Assembly: GCA_002081555.1 (NCBI GenBank)
Contig: MZNV01002454.1
Span: 1 to 31,345 of the forward strand
DNA: 31,345 nucleotides
Origin: Protostelium mycophagum
Taxonomy: Eukaryota > Evosea > Variosea > Protosteliida > Protosteliaceae
Direction: 5' to 3'
Below, piece by piece: positions 21,585 to 31,345 of this stretch (position 1 is its first letter; every line of letters begins with the position of its first letter). Position numbers and translations under genes: made by a program. The notes under the pieces are model-generated. The model did not search any database. It was given only the letters and a program-made list of their open reading frames with translations, and was not told the DNA's origin.

Positions 21585-24063
21585 TTATTTGATGAGATTT
21601 TTCCAGTATAGAGCGCCTGACATCTCCTTCAGGCGGCTCTTTGTTCTGACCGCCGCGAATTCTTCTGCTTTCCCGCCTGAATGCATAAGTTTAAATTTCA
21701 AACGTTCAGGATCATCACCTTCAAAGATGGCGGCCAGACTGAGACCAGCTTTGACGTTGTCTGCGTGCCAGACGTTACTTTCAGCAATCTGATTGGATAT
21801 CAATTTGAATTTTGAATTATTCGTTTGGCGCGAAATAAAATAAGGTATGAATTGTTACCGTTTTGGCCTTCAGATTGAGTTGATCTTCTGCGAGTTCGAG
21901 GGAGGCGTCGAACTCCTGGTCGTTGAGTCTCTCGATCTGAAAGAGGTTGTCGACAGGGACTTCCATACTGCAGCATAATTTCACCTATTGATCGTTCACA
22001 CCATTAAAGTAAATTGATTGAGATAAATTGTGCCAGAAGATAATCTCTTAGAAAATAAAACAGTTATAAGAAATAGATTTTTTTTTTTCGCGCCAAACGA
22101 ATGTTTCGAAATTCAAATTGATACAATCAGATTTAAATTTAAAAATAAATCAACTGGAAAATCTTGAGACTCTACGTCGTGGCTGTACAGCTGGTCGATG
22201 AGCGTAATGAACCTTCTCGCTTGGTCAGACCTCTTGTTTGTCAATTGTGGGATATTTGTGATAAACACCGCAGCGAAGTTGTTCGAGATCGTGATGTAGT
22301 CGCTCGGTCCTGTACACGTCATCACCGGAAATTTCTCGGAAATTTATGTGAAAATTCTGGGAGTACCTAGGTTATTTCCGCAAAGATCCGAGAAGTCGAA
22401 CCATGCGATTTTGTGACCGTTTGACAGGGTTCCCATTTTCTGTACAGATAGTGTCGACGTCGACAAGTCGATCAGTGAATCCTCCCTGATCATCTCGTTC
22501 TGAGAAAGTTCTTGGAACAACTCCATCATCTGGAAACTTCAGTGAATATTCTGTTGTAGATCGCTAAATATAGAACGGGTCACCTTGTTCTCACTCTCCT
22601 TCCCGCTGGGGTTAAAAAACACTTTGTGCTCCCGACTCGTTGTAGACAGAGTATTCCTATAGTCTTTGCTGTTGAGAGGAACGGATTTCAATTTTTTCGT
22701 CAACACCTGCAGATTTATATGAATTTTAAATTTCTATTACCTGACAGAAATATTCCGCGTTGTAGATGAAATAAAAATTATCATAAATATTTTAATAAAA
22801 GATTTGACACCTCACCTTCTGAAAGTCTCCGATCCTCTGTGCGTGCAATCCTTTGGTCAGTGAGTTTTCCGCGAAATTTCATCGAAATTTCGATGACATT
22901 ACCTTTTGTACATAGTTCCTCGATGCTGAGGTTGGACGTCGATACAAGGCTGAAATTTTTCCAGGTGAGCATCTCGTCAAGGACTTGCTTCATCATAATG
23001 GCACTGGCTGTACGCGTGTTATTTGTTGTACAGCTTGTCGACATCGATTTACGTAAATGGATGCGTTGTAGATTGAAACGAAATTCACTTTTTAATCAAA
23101 GATGTTCGGCAAAAAGGGTCCAACACTTGACAACAATATATATTTTTAAAAGAATAATAAATTTTCGGCCGTGCATCTTGACTATATATACTATATACTA
23201 TATATTTTATTTAGATATAATTGCACCAAAATGTATTTCTTTCCTTCTGTGAAGAATATTTCTGTGGCTCTTGGTGCTTTGCACAGCGAAAAATACAGTT
23301 GTTAGATTGAATACACTGTTCTCATTATGGCTATCGATATGAAAATATGTGGCGTAAATGTTTTAGAACTGTTACGCACCGACATCTTGCATCTGTATCT
23401 CGTCTAAACACAAGACTTCAAAATCTTTTGTCATGTTCTCGGCGACCTTGTGATTCTGTTAGTACACCCAAATGGAATGAAATGATCGTGCGGCACAATG
23501 TGTGAAGAGGATCACCTTCTTCATGAGTTCGGGGCCTTTCAATCCTGCTCCTTCGCCACCTCTTAAAGACCACATTTTATGTTGAATCTCATCCATAAAT
23601 TCGTCGTAATGGACCATCTTCGATGGCACAGTCTGTCCCAACATTAATCTGATGATTAAGGCTGCGTGATCTCACCTCTCTTGCTTTCTCAGCAAATAAT
23701 TTGAGAAGCATCGTCTTTCCTGTTCCAACAGGACCAAAAATGTACATACCCTTTTTCGTCCTTTTTGATCCATTTGACAGCTGTGTCAGTAAACCATCCA
23801 GATGCTTCGCCACCTGGCAGAGAGTAAGTGTGCTGAAGAAATGATGATCATCACGTGACAGCTTGATTTCATACTTTCTTCTGTGCGCGGTCTTTCTCAA
23901 GATCTGTATTCTCGCCTAAAAAGGACTCTATTGGTCCTTTGGGCTTCACTGTCGTTGTGTATCTGAATCCTATACTACAACATTCAAAGTGCTGTTTTCT
24001 GACAATCATTCCCATATTAGAAGGCCTATAGAGACCTCTCATTCTCAACAGATTCGTCTGCAT
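21585..24063 (-). CDS. AFG1: AFG1/LACE1-type mitochondrial AAA ATPase
   Basis: Eleven exons (23875-24063, 23676-23813, 23516-23632, 23380-23455, 22903-23007, 22816-22850, 22584-22706, 22367-22529, 22176-22309, 21859-21984, 21585-21788) encode 469 residues, the usual family length. The N-terminus (MQTNLLRMRGLYRPSN) is basic and hydroxylated, fitting a mitochondrial presequence. Motifs in order are Walker A YIFGPVGTGKTMLLKLF (about 87-103), the substrate-domain YDEFMDEIQHKM, Walker B VLCLDEIQMQDV, a sensor VSTSNLSIEEL, DYITISNNFAAVFITNIPQL and RRFITLIDQLY, all AFG1 signatures. AFG1 helps remove mitochondrially encoded respiratory subunits and other inner-membrane proteins. The sensor-1 region has TSNLS where TSNRPP is common. 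Intron 4 (23008-23379) is long, with a TA-rich tract. Confidence 0.94.
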
Positions 24064-24381
24064 TGGAACTTATGCGAAGTGGCTGGCTGGAGTTTTCACT
24101 GAGATAAAACACGCTTGTGTCGGTCACGTGGACTGACCTTCCGGGAGAAGCACTTTCAATTTTTCGAAAAATGCATTCTCAGTCATTCTGGTTTAAGTCA
24201 AGTCTTCTCTGGTTGACTTGCGTCTTTTGTAATTCTATCTATTGTCTATATTATTTGTTGCAATCGGTGGATGTTGTGGTGTTCCTCGGATTCCTCAATC
24301 GACTTGATCTGGAAATTCCCTCGAGTTTCCTCACAACGGGCGCTTGTGTTGTTGGGTTTATTTCTTCCAAGACAAGCAGGC
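24064..24381. other. Divergent intergenic region, 318 bp
   Basis: It separates the starts of the AFG1 gene (-) and the folate-receptor-like gene (+) and should carry both promoters. A short plus-strand open frame crosses it but is not protein-like. No recognised element was seen. Confidence 0.5.
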
Positions 24382-25079
24382 ATGAACACACGAGCACTTC
24401 TCATACTCTTCGCACTGATTACCTACACATGGGCCGACGCTAGTTGTTTTAACAACATCAAATCACCCGCGGCCCGCTCGGTACTGAGATTTATGTTTTA
24501 TATGTGTCTAATGAAGTCAGAACAAAGTCTGCAGCTGGTATAATAAATGGGGTTGCTGCTCTTCTTACGATACATTGGGATATGACTCCGATACCCTCAG
24601 AAATAGCGGCTGTGCTGGTCCGATAGACAGAAGGTAAGTTCTCTGATTCCAACTGATCAAACTCATTTCATCAGGTGTGCTGACTTGATCTCTATCTTTG
24701 ATTGTGCTATCGTGTGCTCACCCAATATCACATCTGTCATGACTGGAGGAGAAGACCAACCAGGAGTTACTCCTCAGGTCAGAATATGTTCCACATTCGC
24801 AGATACGATCTGGAGAAACTGCAAATGTGAGTCCGTACATGTAACTCTCGATCTGTGAATGATTTCTTCATAGACAGTTCGGTGCAAGAATGGACAAAGG
24901 GAGTTTGCGTTGGACTCGATTCCGTTTTCGATAATTCCACCGAATTCGTCGAGAACTCTCTCAACATGGTCTACACCAACGACTCTGATCCAAACGGCTG
25001 CTGGGGCTCTGCCGTTTCTATTGTGCCTTCTATCTTCTTACTCGTACTGGTCATGACCATCTTTTCAATCTTCGTATAA
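24382..25079 (+). CDS. GPI-anchored surface protein with folate-receptor-like cysteine domain
   Basis: Exons 24382-24480, 24521-24633, 24675-24826 and 24874-25079 give 189 residues with clean phases. The first 20 residues (MNTRALLILFALITYTWADA) are a signal peptide. The mature part has cysteines in the pattern of folate-receptor-like domains, including CSWYNKWGCCSSYD, which resembles the W...CCS element of that family, then further single cysteines up to NGCWGS. The C-terminus ends in a 20-residue hydrophobic stretch (SIVPSIFLLVLVMTIFSIFV) with no tail after it, as in GPI-anchor signals. N-glycosylation sites (NITS, NSTE) are present. It is probably displayed on the cell surface. Ligand unknown; folate binding is not implied by the cysteine pattern alone. 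Some amoebae have many such proteins. Confidence 0.78.
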
Positions 25080-25457
25080 AACAGTGATGTATTTGTTTTG
25101 TCCCGTTTCTTCCATCATGTGTCGATATGTAACTCACAAGGACCTCCTTTGTCATACTAGTACTCACATGAAGAGACAAGAGATATTGTGATACAATATT
25201 ATAGAGGGGAGCTTCCAAATTTATTGCCACACTGTAATGAGAAGGCATGGAGTGCAACTGACATAACAAGAATTTAATACAAGCCTTTCTTTTTACAATC
25301 ATTATGTAGAATGGCACTTGTGCTATGTTATTATGTACCGTGATATACGCCACATTCCAAGTCAACCAAAAGATCCTCAGAGCAACACCAAAAGACCAAC
25401 AAATCATTTCAACGTTCATAGCAAAAATCTCTGACAAACAAAAATCGGTGTTGTGGT
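25080..25457. other. Convergent intergenic region
   Basis: It lies between the stops of the surface-protein gene (+) and the ABC transporter gene (-). A 156-codon minus-strand open frame covers most of it but runs on out of frame from the transporter and shows no family features. No terminator or repeat was seen. Confidence 0.55.
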
Positions 25458-28400
25458 TTATCCCTTTGTCTTGTACATCGTCTTTAAAGCCAAGAAGGCG
25501 ATGCAAGTGAAGATGAGCCAAAATCCCAGCACCACAAAGACATTCACCCAGATCTCCTTGATCAAAACCCCGAAGCTCTGGATCACAGACTCTCCCTGTA
25601 GGACTCCGGTGGTGGGTGTCGCGATTCCGGTCGATGCTCCACCAGTATATGGGAATTCTCTGTCTTCAAACTCGTTCAGGATGTATGCCTGTGTATTGTC
25701 ATTGGCTCGTTGTAGATGAGGTTGTAGATCATCATTTTGGATAAAGAATTAAAAAAGATTAAGAAAACTGACGTCAAATCCGTATTTGATGAAGGACAAG
25801 AACTTCATCCACTGGACGAACCAGCGGATATTCTCCACACGAATGTAGAAACCGGCGATCAGTGTAGAAACCAACATGGCTATGGCAGCCATCACGTTGG
25901 CCTTCTTTATGTTTGTCAGGAGACAAGAAATCATGAGCCCTGCAACAAGTCAGACTTTCCCTAAGAAACTATCACGTGATGATTGCGGTTACAAACGTGG
26001 ATGTAACATCACACCAACATACAATTCGGGTGAATGAGATTTACTCTTGAAAGATAAAACAAAAACATCTTCTTCGCCACGAAAATAAAATCCTCCGAAA
26101 CACCGAAATCTCCATGAAATTTCCTCACCAAGTGCGCTACTGACAAGTGTCATACACAGTGTGAGGGCCCAGAAGATGAAAAATCTTCCCACGGAGAGTC
26201 GGAGCTGTATCATAAAGTAGGAGATGGAGACAAACAATGTTGGGTACAGAAATATGAAAGGTAGTTCGGATACCACTTTGGCGAGGAAATAGGCCGACAG
26301 ATAGTACGACCCCTCCGCCCTCTCTCGTTGTAGAACTGCTCTTTCTGGCGGGAAATTGAAGAGCGCTTGGAAACTGGGTCCGTCAGGATTTTTCGTTTCG
26401 GGACGTGAAAATCTGGATTTTTTTGAATTTGAAAAATTCTAAACTCACAGTGGGAAAAATCCTCCGGCGAATAGTCCGACGAAGAACAGTGCTCCAGAAC
26501 GGTCTTGAACTCTCTCCGCAGTAGAAGGCAAATGGAACCAGAAGCATCCTGTCAAAATGGCGATGACAACCACCTGACATGTGTCAAAACGTCATGATCA
26601 CGTCAGATGATGGGAGACGATGTCATGGCAACAAGGATAAAGAGTACACCTGTATGACGTTGAGCCAATCGAAGTAAGTCCCTTGCGCTTGGAAGAACGC
26701 CCTCTGGAAGAGCACGGAGAACTGACCGGCCCAATTGATCGGGTACTTGGGCCTCTCCACGTGGTTTGCTCTTTCCTTCTCCACTTGGGCGAAGGTGGAT
26801 CTGACGGTCTCCTCCTCTTTAGATTCTTCGGGGTCCTTCACTCCTTGCACTTGTTTTTGGTTGTATCTGTATCGTTAAGTCGCGTCGGTTCTCTGAAGTA
26901 AATGATTTCGGGTGGTAAGGTGAGTTCAATACTGTCGAATGATGTCATTTGATCTCACGAGCATCTTCTATTTAGAAAGAAATACTTTGAGTGGTATTTT
27001 GTTGTACATCTATACTTGTTTGTATCTCTGTGCACAGCCGCAACATGACCGAAGAATAACATACTAACAACACAAAGATGGATTGTGGCACAGACGCAAT
27101 ATAAATTACATAGTACAACACCCCAACAACATAAGAATAGATTGCGGCACAGCCGCAGCATAAACTACATAGTACAACAAAAACTACTCAAGAATGATTG
27201 CGGCACAGCCGCAACATAACCATAGAATAATACAAAAATGAATTGCGTCACAGCCGCAACATAACCATAGAACGATACAAAGATAAATCGCGGCACAGCC
27301 GCAACATAAACTACATAGAACACCAAAAGCAATACAAAAATGGTTGCGTCACAGCCGCAACATAACCAGATAACAATACAAAAATGAATCGCGGCACAGC
27401 CGCAACATAAACTACATAGAACACCAAAAGCAAAACAAAAATGAGTTGCGTCACAGCCGCAACATAACCAGATGACAACACAAAAATGAATCGCGGCACA
27501 GCCGCAGCATCGCTACACCGACAACATAAAACACGATATCCTCTGATTTCTCTCGCTGCACAACAGCCTCACCTCTCTTGGAATGCGGTGATGAGCTGCT
27601 TCTTTACATCGCCTTTCTTTCTGATCTCCTCTTGTAATATCATATTCATGATGAAATCGGCGGGGTTGAACCACGAGCTAATGTTGAGTCCTAAAGAACC
27701 AAAGTAGGGTACGGCTCTGGCGGCGACACCATAGTAGATAGGGCTGCCGTCCACCATCAACTGAAACTCTCAGAACGCACATGCATTTCAGAATTTTTTT
27801 TGCAAAGTTCTTCAGAACATCAAGCGATGACGCGTTGTAGATGAATTGTTTTACGTACCAATAACTTGTCGAATAGTTCAAACATTTGAGCCGAGGGTTG
27901 ATGTATCGTGGACACCACCGTGAGGCCAATGTCAGTCATTCCTTTCAGTACTTTCACCAAGTTGATGGCCGTACTCGTGTCCTACATATCTCAGTCTAAA
28001 AATAGTTCCGGATTTTGGCGGGAAAACTGACCAGACCAGAGGTGGGCTCGTCGAGCAGTACGATGGAGGGGTTTGTCAACAATTCCAGTCCAATATTGAC
28101 CCTCTTCCTTTCTCCACCAGAAACTCCTGAAGATTGTCAATTTCCTGTTCTAAAAATAGCAAAGTGTAGATGCATTGTGAAGATATAAATCGACACTGTC
28201 AAATCATTTTATGTGCAGTTGCTCTACAACGGCATTTCCGCGAATAATACCAAACTATTTTTATTTAAAGCATCCTACCTCTAGAGAAGGGTCCTCCGAT
28301 CAGGGTACCTCTGGCTCTCCCTAAATTTAGAACGTCAATCAATTGGTCCACTTGTCTCTTTTTCTCCTCGTATGACAGGTTCCCAGGGAGGCGTAACCTG

Positions 28401-29360
28401 TCACCGTCAGAACCGGAGATGTTACGGAGAAATCTCGGAGATCTCACCTGGCCGTGTACATGAGTGTCTGCTCGACTGTGAGATGTGCGAACATGACATC
28501 ATCTTGGAGCACGTAAGCGACTCTTCGCTTGTAATCTCGGCTGGGAGGCTGTCCGTTGACTAGAATCTCTCCAGTCACGCCTTTCTTTGTCCTCTTAGCC
28601 AAGATCCCCAAGAGTGTCGTCTTACCGCTGCAGATGTCAGAAGAACCACGTGTTGATGGAACTGTATGCAAGCGTCTATTCCTCTGCGGCCTTGCCGCAG
28701 TTTCGTTTGGTACAAAACACCAGAAGAATTCATGGTTGATGACGGTCATCTCGAAACAAATCATCGATGACCCACCATCCTGTTGGGCCCATAATGGCCA
28801 GAAATTCTCCAGGAACTACTCTTCCAGACACTCCATGTAAGATCTTCTTCTGCAGCTTGGTGGTAGGGGCCCCAACCGTATTCTTTCTAACGACAGAGAG
28901 CGCCTTCATGCCTTTACCCCACTTCTCTTTAGGTGGCTTTGGGATCTGTAATGTGACTTCGTATTTGATGTCTTTAAACTCCAAGACCATGGGCAGATCT
29001 GGTCCTTGCATTCTAGAGACCATACGACGTGCTTCATTGTCATCTTCATCTGGAGGCAGATTTATTTGTTTGACTTCAAACTGCATGTCGCTCCCAGTCT
29101 TTGCATACGCGCTGGTCTTCTTGTCTTCCTTCTCTGTGCAAAGATTAGTTTGGAGTGACTGATCTTCTTAACGACTGTACCGTCATTCATGTCTGTTGTT
29201 GTATCAGCTCTTCGTCCATTTGTCTGGGCAGCCCTGTTTCGGAGATCGTCGACGGGGTAAGCCACCTATTCACGTCAGCAAGCTAGCACCTTCGATGAAG
29301 AAGATAGTGTATCATCACCTCTCCATTTGTGAATTCACCACTGTCTCTAGCTCTTGACAT
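25458..29360 (-). CDS. ABCG (white-type) half ABC transporter
   Basis: Thirteen exons (29319-29360, 29181-29265, 28776-29133, 28448-28627, 28279-28397, 28032-28126, 27859-27981, 27573-27760, 26650-26866, 26449-26573, 26129-26373, 25773-25939, 25458-25688) give 724 residues, with the nucleotide-binding domain before the membrane domain, as in ABCG proteins. Motifs: Walker A GPTGCGKTT (158-166), Q-loop YVLQDD, signature VSGGERKR (263-270), Walker [13 protein letters not shown] and H-loop TIHQPS. Membrane helices follow ([51 protein letters not shown]), with the ABCG element [26 protein letters not shown] split over residues about 530-555, and end in a Gly/Thr-rich loop, a last helix and a basic KTMYKTKG tail. 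It should dimerise to export lipids or hydrophobic compounds; the substrate is unknown. Walker A is built across an exon junction. Confidence 0.95.
27031..27510. repeat. Hairpin minisatellite in an ABCG intron
   Basis: Ten copies of a core close to GCGGCACAGCCGCAACATAA, starting near 27031, 27086, 27142, 27197, 27244, 27289, 27345, 27390, 27447 and 27491, spaced about 44-57 bp. The core is a self-complementary hairpin (GCGGC-ACA-GCCGC). From 27289 on, two unit types alternate (GCGGCAC then GCGTCAC), giving a higher-order repeat of about 101-102 bp. The array lies within the 706-nt intron 26867-27572, which is far longer than other introns of this gene. Confidence 0.93.
28684..28700. repeat. 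Perfect GC-rich hairpin inside an ABCG intron
   Basis: CTGCGGC and GCCGCAG flank a 3-base loop (CTT), a 7-bp perfect stem, in the intron 28628-28775. It shares the GCGGC/GCCGC arms with the minisatellite core of another intron of this gene. Confidence 0.8.
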
Positions 29361-30427
29361 CTCGTTTTTCGTATCGTATCGTGTGTTCGTGTGTGTGCTC
29401 GGTTTCGCGTGTTTCGTGACCGTTCTTTTCGTAAATTAAGAATGACCAAGTCACTGTTGGTCTCTCCTCGGACTTCCGGAGACATGTCTCCTCTTCTCGA
29501 CGAAATTTCCTAATTCACCCGAAGTGTATTTTTTGGTGTGATGTTACATCTACGGTTGTAACCGCAGACATCACGTGATACTTTCTTAGGGAAATCCCGA
29601 GTTCGGGATATTTTTCCGAATTCGAAAAAGCCAAGAAAAATCCAGGCGAAAACATTAAATATAAATAAATTATTCTATTAACCCTTTCTCCTCTTGAAAA
29701 AAAATGTCGACTTCCGGTATTAGCGGTGAGATGTTTTGGCGCCGAAAGATGAACTTTTAAAAATTTTAAACCATCAGGTGTTGACGTTTATTATTGCGTT
29801 TCTTTGGTAAATGTTATAGGCGACGCCAGGCAATAAAAGGTTAATAGGATATTGAGGATCAACAATAAAGAAAATAGTCTCTAATCAGGAGGTGTCTATT
29901 TCCTGCAAGATATGCTCAAACACACTAGCAATATTGCTCACATGGGCTGCATTAATAGATATGGAGAGCTGGAGGGAGTCTCTGGACACTGAACAAAACT
30001 ATCAACCAAAACATGTGTGGAAGAAAAAGAAGATGCAATGAAAGATTTTATATGGTTCAAGTTGTTGTAGACCACATAGTTGAGTACTTGAAGCAGCCAG
30101 ATCATCACAGTACAAACAACTCGACCTTTCTGTTTCTGCCATCTGTGGACATAAACTTGTAAAAATATAGATATTATCCTTGACTTTGTTCAAATGACAA
30201 ATAGTCTGCGCCAGAATAGTCATTGCTTGGCAACAAATTTGTTGAAATCAGATCATGAGTTTTCTGAATTTACAGCAAGAACAAGACCTTGATGCCAGAA
30301 AAACAAATCGCTTGGTCCTCAGACTTGGGCCGAAAATTTCTGTCAATTTTCTTGAATTACTTGTTGTAGATGAATTCTGCTTTCACTTGCTTACGTAAAC
30401 GTTCTGAAATCAGATAATCAAATCGCG
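29361..30427. other. Intergenic region between divergent genes
   Basis: It lies between the ABCG start (-) and the last gene (+). A GT-rich tract (about 29367-29425) sits where the ABCG leader should be. ATCCCGAGTTCGGGAT at about 29594-29609 is a perfect 7-bp inverted repeat with a 2-base loop. Two copies of the GTTGTAG motif occur (30064 and 30363). A 73-codon minus frame (30002-30223) has no family features. No gene is supported. Confidence 0.5.
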
Positions 30428-31345
30428 ATGACCTCCGCCGCAGAAGCACTCTTTTTAGAGAGTGGAATTGATGAGAGAAGAGCCAAAGAGACTCTGAAGA
30501 ATCCCGCACTCACAAATGTCTTGACCGCCACAATCAACCAGGTATAAGCTTCCTCTTGTGCGTGCTCTGATCAAAGAAAAGGCCAAAGAGATCGATGAGA
30601 GCACCCTCAAACCCAACATAAACCTTCTGTATCAGGTGATCTGCCAGTTATTAACACGGAATTAACGTTTTTAAAGGTAGCCAGTACACTCCCTGCCAAT
30701 GCCGCACTTCATTGTCCAGTTTTGGTTGAGTATATTGCCAAAGGAAAGATCCATAAGAATAATTTAGAGCTTGCTATCAAGTATGTTAAGAAGCTTAGAG
30801 CAGATCCCCTTGATGTTACTGAACTCAAGAAGGAGACTAGTGTCAGTACATCCCTAGATCTTTACAAGTGATTGTGATAAAGAAAAATGTAAAAAGATCA
30901 TCACTTAATCCTTTGGAACAGGTGTCATATGCAACAATTGTCCTCAGAGGGAGTATTTGTAGCTGTGACATCATACAATTGGGATGTGGAAAGGCTCTTG
31001 AATGAAATGAGAGTGCAGGATTACGTTCACTTCATTGCAGCCTATGATAGAGGTTGGTGATCCAATTCATTTCTGTGTATAAGTCCAAATGGTGAAAGAC
31101 ATAAAAAAACAATACAGGTACAAATTTTTTCAATGTGTTCTGTCGTGAGCCACACACACACCTTGATCATACAATTAAGTAGATGTGCCTAAGATTCATT
31201 CCTATACAATATGATATATTATTGTAATTTTTGTTAGATAGAGGTGGCACTACAGATTGATGCCTTGTTGCTACCATATAAAGATCAGAATAACACTAGG
31301 GCTGAGGCTTATCTGCTTCTAATATGCCAAGAAACCTTAGGTAAA
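30428..31345 (+). CDS. 5' part of a gene with glutaminyl-tRNA-synthetase-like N-terminal domain
   Basis: Exons 30428-30541, 30591-30635, 30677-30867, 30922-31052, 31118-31134 and 31238-31340 join in phase, and a donor (GTAAA) lies at the very window end, so the gene continues outside. Residues 1-110 (ALFLESGIDERRAKETLKN; then VEYIAKGKIHKNNLELAIKYV and DPLDVTELKKETSV) match the non-specific RNA-binding N-terminal region of eukaryotic glutaminyl-tRNA synthetase (QARS). The next part (FVAVTSYNWDVERLLNEM; VALQIDALLLPYKDQNN) does not look like the usual QARS second domain. It may be a different protein using this domain, or two genes may be joined here: an ATG at 30928 could start a second gene. 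The 17-nt exon 31118-31134 is uncertain. Confidence 0.6.

Larger units (their letters stand above)
13154..22366 (-). repeat. Shared intron 3' end TGACGTGTACAG in five introns
   Basis: Introns 13154-13191, 13729-13776, 16726-16766, 17958-17996 (xanthine dehydrogenase) and 22310-22366 (AFG1) end with the same 12 bases just before the exon. A sixth (18481-18596) ends in the close variant TGACGTATACAG. The rest of each intron differs. Confidence 0.9.
3867..30370. repeat. Dispersed CTACAAC/GTTGTAG motif, 38 copies
   Basis: The heptamer occurs 38 times on the two strands, mostly extended to TCTACAACG. Examples: 3867, 4137, 4364, 4635, 4642, 5446, 6460, 7376, 7491, 7521, 7765, 7839, 14838, 16740, 17128, 18188, 18524, 22759, 23065, 25709, 25721, 27834, 28224, 30363. 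Most lie in introns, often 10-20 nt before the 3' end or forming the acceptor itself; a few lie in coding sequence. At 4635-4648 two copies form a perfect palindrome (CTACAACGTTGTAG). Confidence 0.9.

Noticed and set aside
25051-25521. 156-codon open frame on the minus strand
   Set aside because: It overlaps the true last ABCG exon in another frame and has no recognisable features.
27031-27510. CRISPR-like array
   Set aside because: The spacers are themselves repeated, spacing varies from about 44 to 57, and the array lies in a eukaryotic intron; it is a minisatellite.
3867-30370. GTTGTAG motif as a universal branch-point sequence
   Set aside because: It also occurs in the opposite orientation within introns (for example 3867 in a plus-strand gene), in coding sequence and in intergenic DNA, so a simple branch-point role does not explain it.

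Overview
The window is nuclear DNA of an intron-rich, compact unicellular eukaryote. An amoebozoan-type protist fits best, but no organelle or rRNA marker is present to prove it. Nearly every gene is split by GT-AG introns, mostly 38-50 nt long. Gene models below were built by hand from splice sites, reading-frame phase and family motifs. For the large genes the phases close without error over many exons: 32 exons for xanthine dehydrogenase, 17 for the Rab GEF and 13 for the ABC transporter.

Layout, left to right. A doubtful small gene (151-767). A Ser/Thr kinase (1331-2396, +). A UBZ-PH-VPS9 Rab GEF (2507-6375, +). A CCCH zinc-finger SAM-methyltransferase-like protein (6591-8259, +). A doubtful small gene (8290-8751, +). 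A secreted cysteine-rich protein (9098-10000, +). A prokaryote-type dCTP deaminase/dUTPase-family gene carrying six introns (10423-11287, -). tRNA-Ala(AGC) at 12064. A repeat-bearing interval (12137-13053). Full-length xanthine dehydrogenase (13054-19775, -), in a tight divergent pair with an unknown 167-residue protein (19864-20520, +). A single-exon trihelix-like protein (21178-21576, +), convergent with a mitochondrial AFG1/LACE1-type ATPase (21585-24063, -). A GPI-anchored, folate-receptor-like surface protein (24382-25079, +). An ABCG half transporter (25458-29360, -) with a hairpin minisatellite in one intron. Last, the 5' part of a gene whose N-terminus resembles the glutaminyl-tRNA synthetase RNA-binding domain (30428 to the window end, +).

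There is no operon-like logic. The genes cover signalling, Rab regulation, nucleotide and purine metabolism, mitochondrial quality control, transport and surface proteins.

The most unusual signals lie between and inside genes. A short motif (CTACAAC/GTTGTAG, usually within TCTACAACG) occurs 38 times, about ten times the chance expectation. Ten TGACGTCA palindromes occur where 0.5 is expected. Five introns in two genes end in the same 12 bases, TGACGTGTACAG. Several introns are only 28-35 nt. Together these suggest intron families with a shared origin (introner-like), or an unusual splicing or regulatory code.
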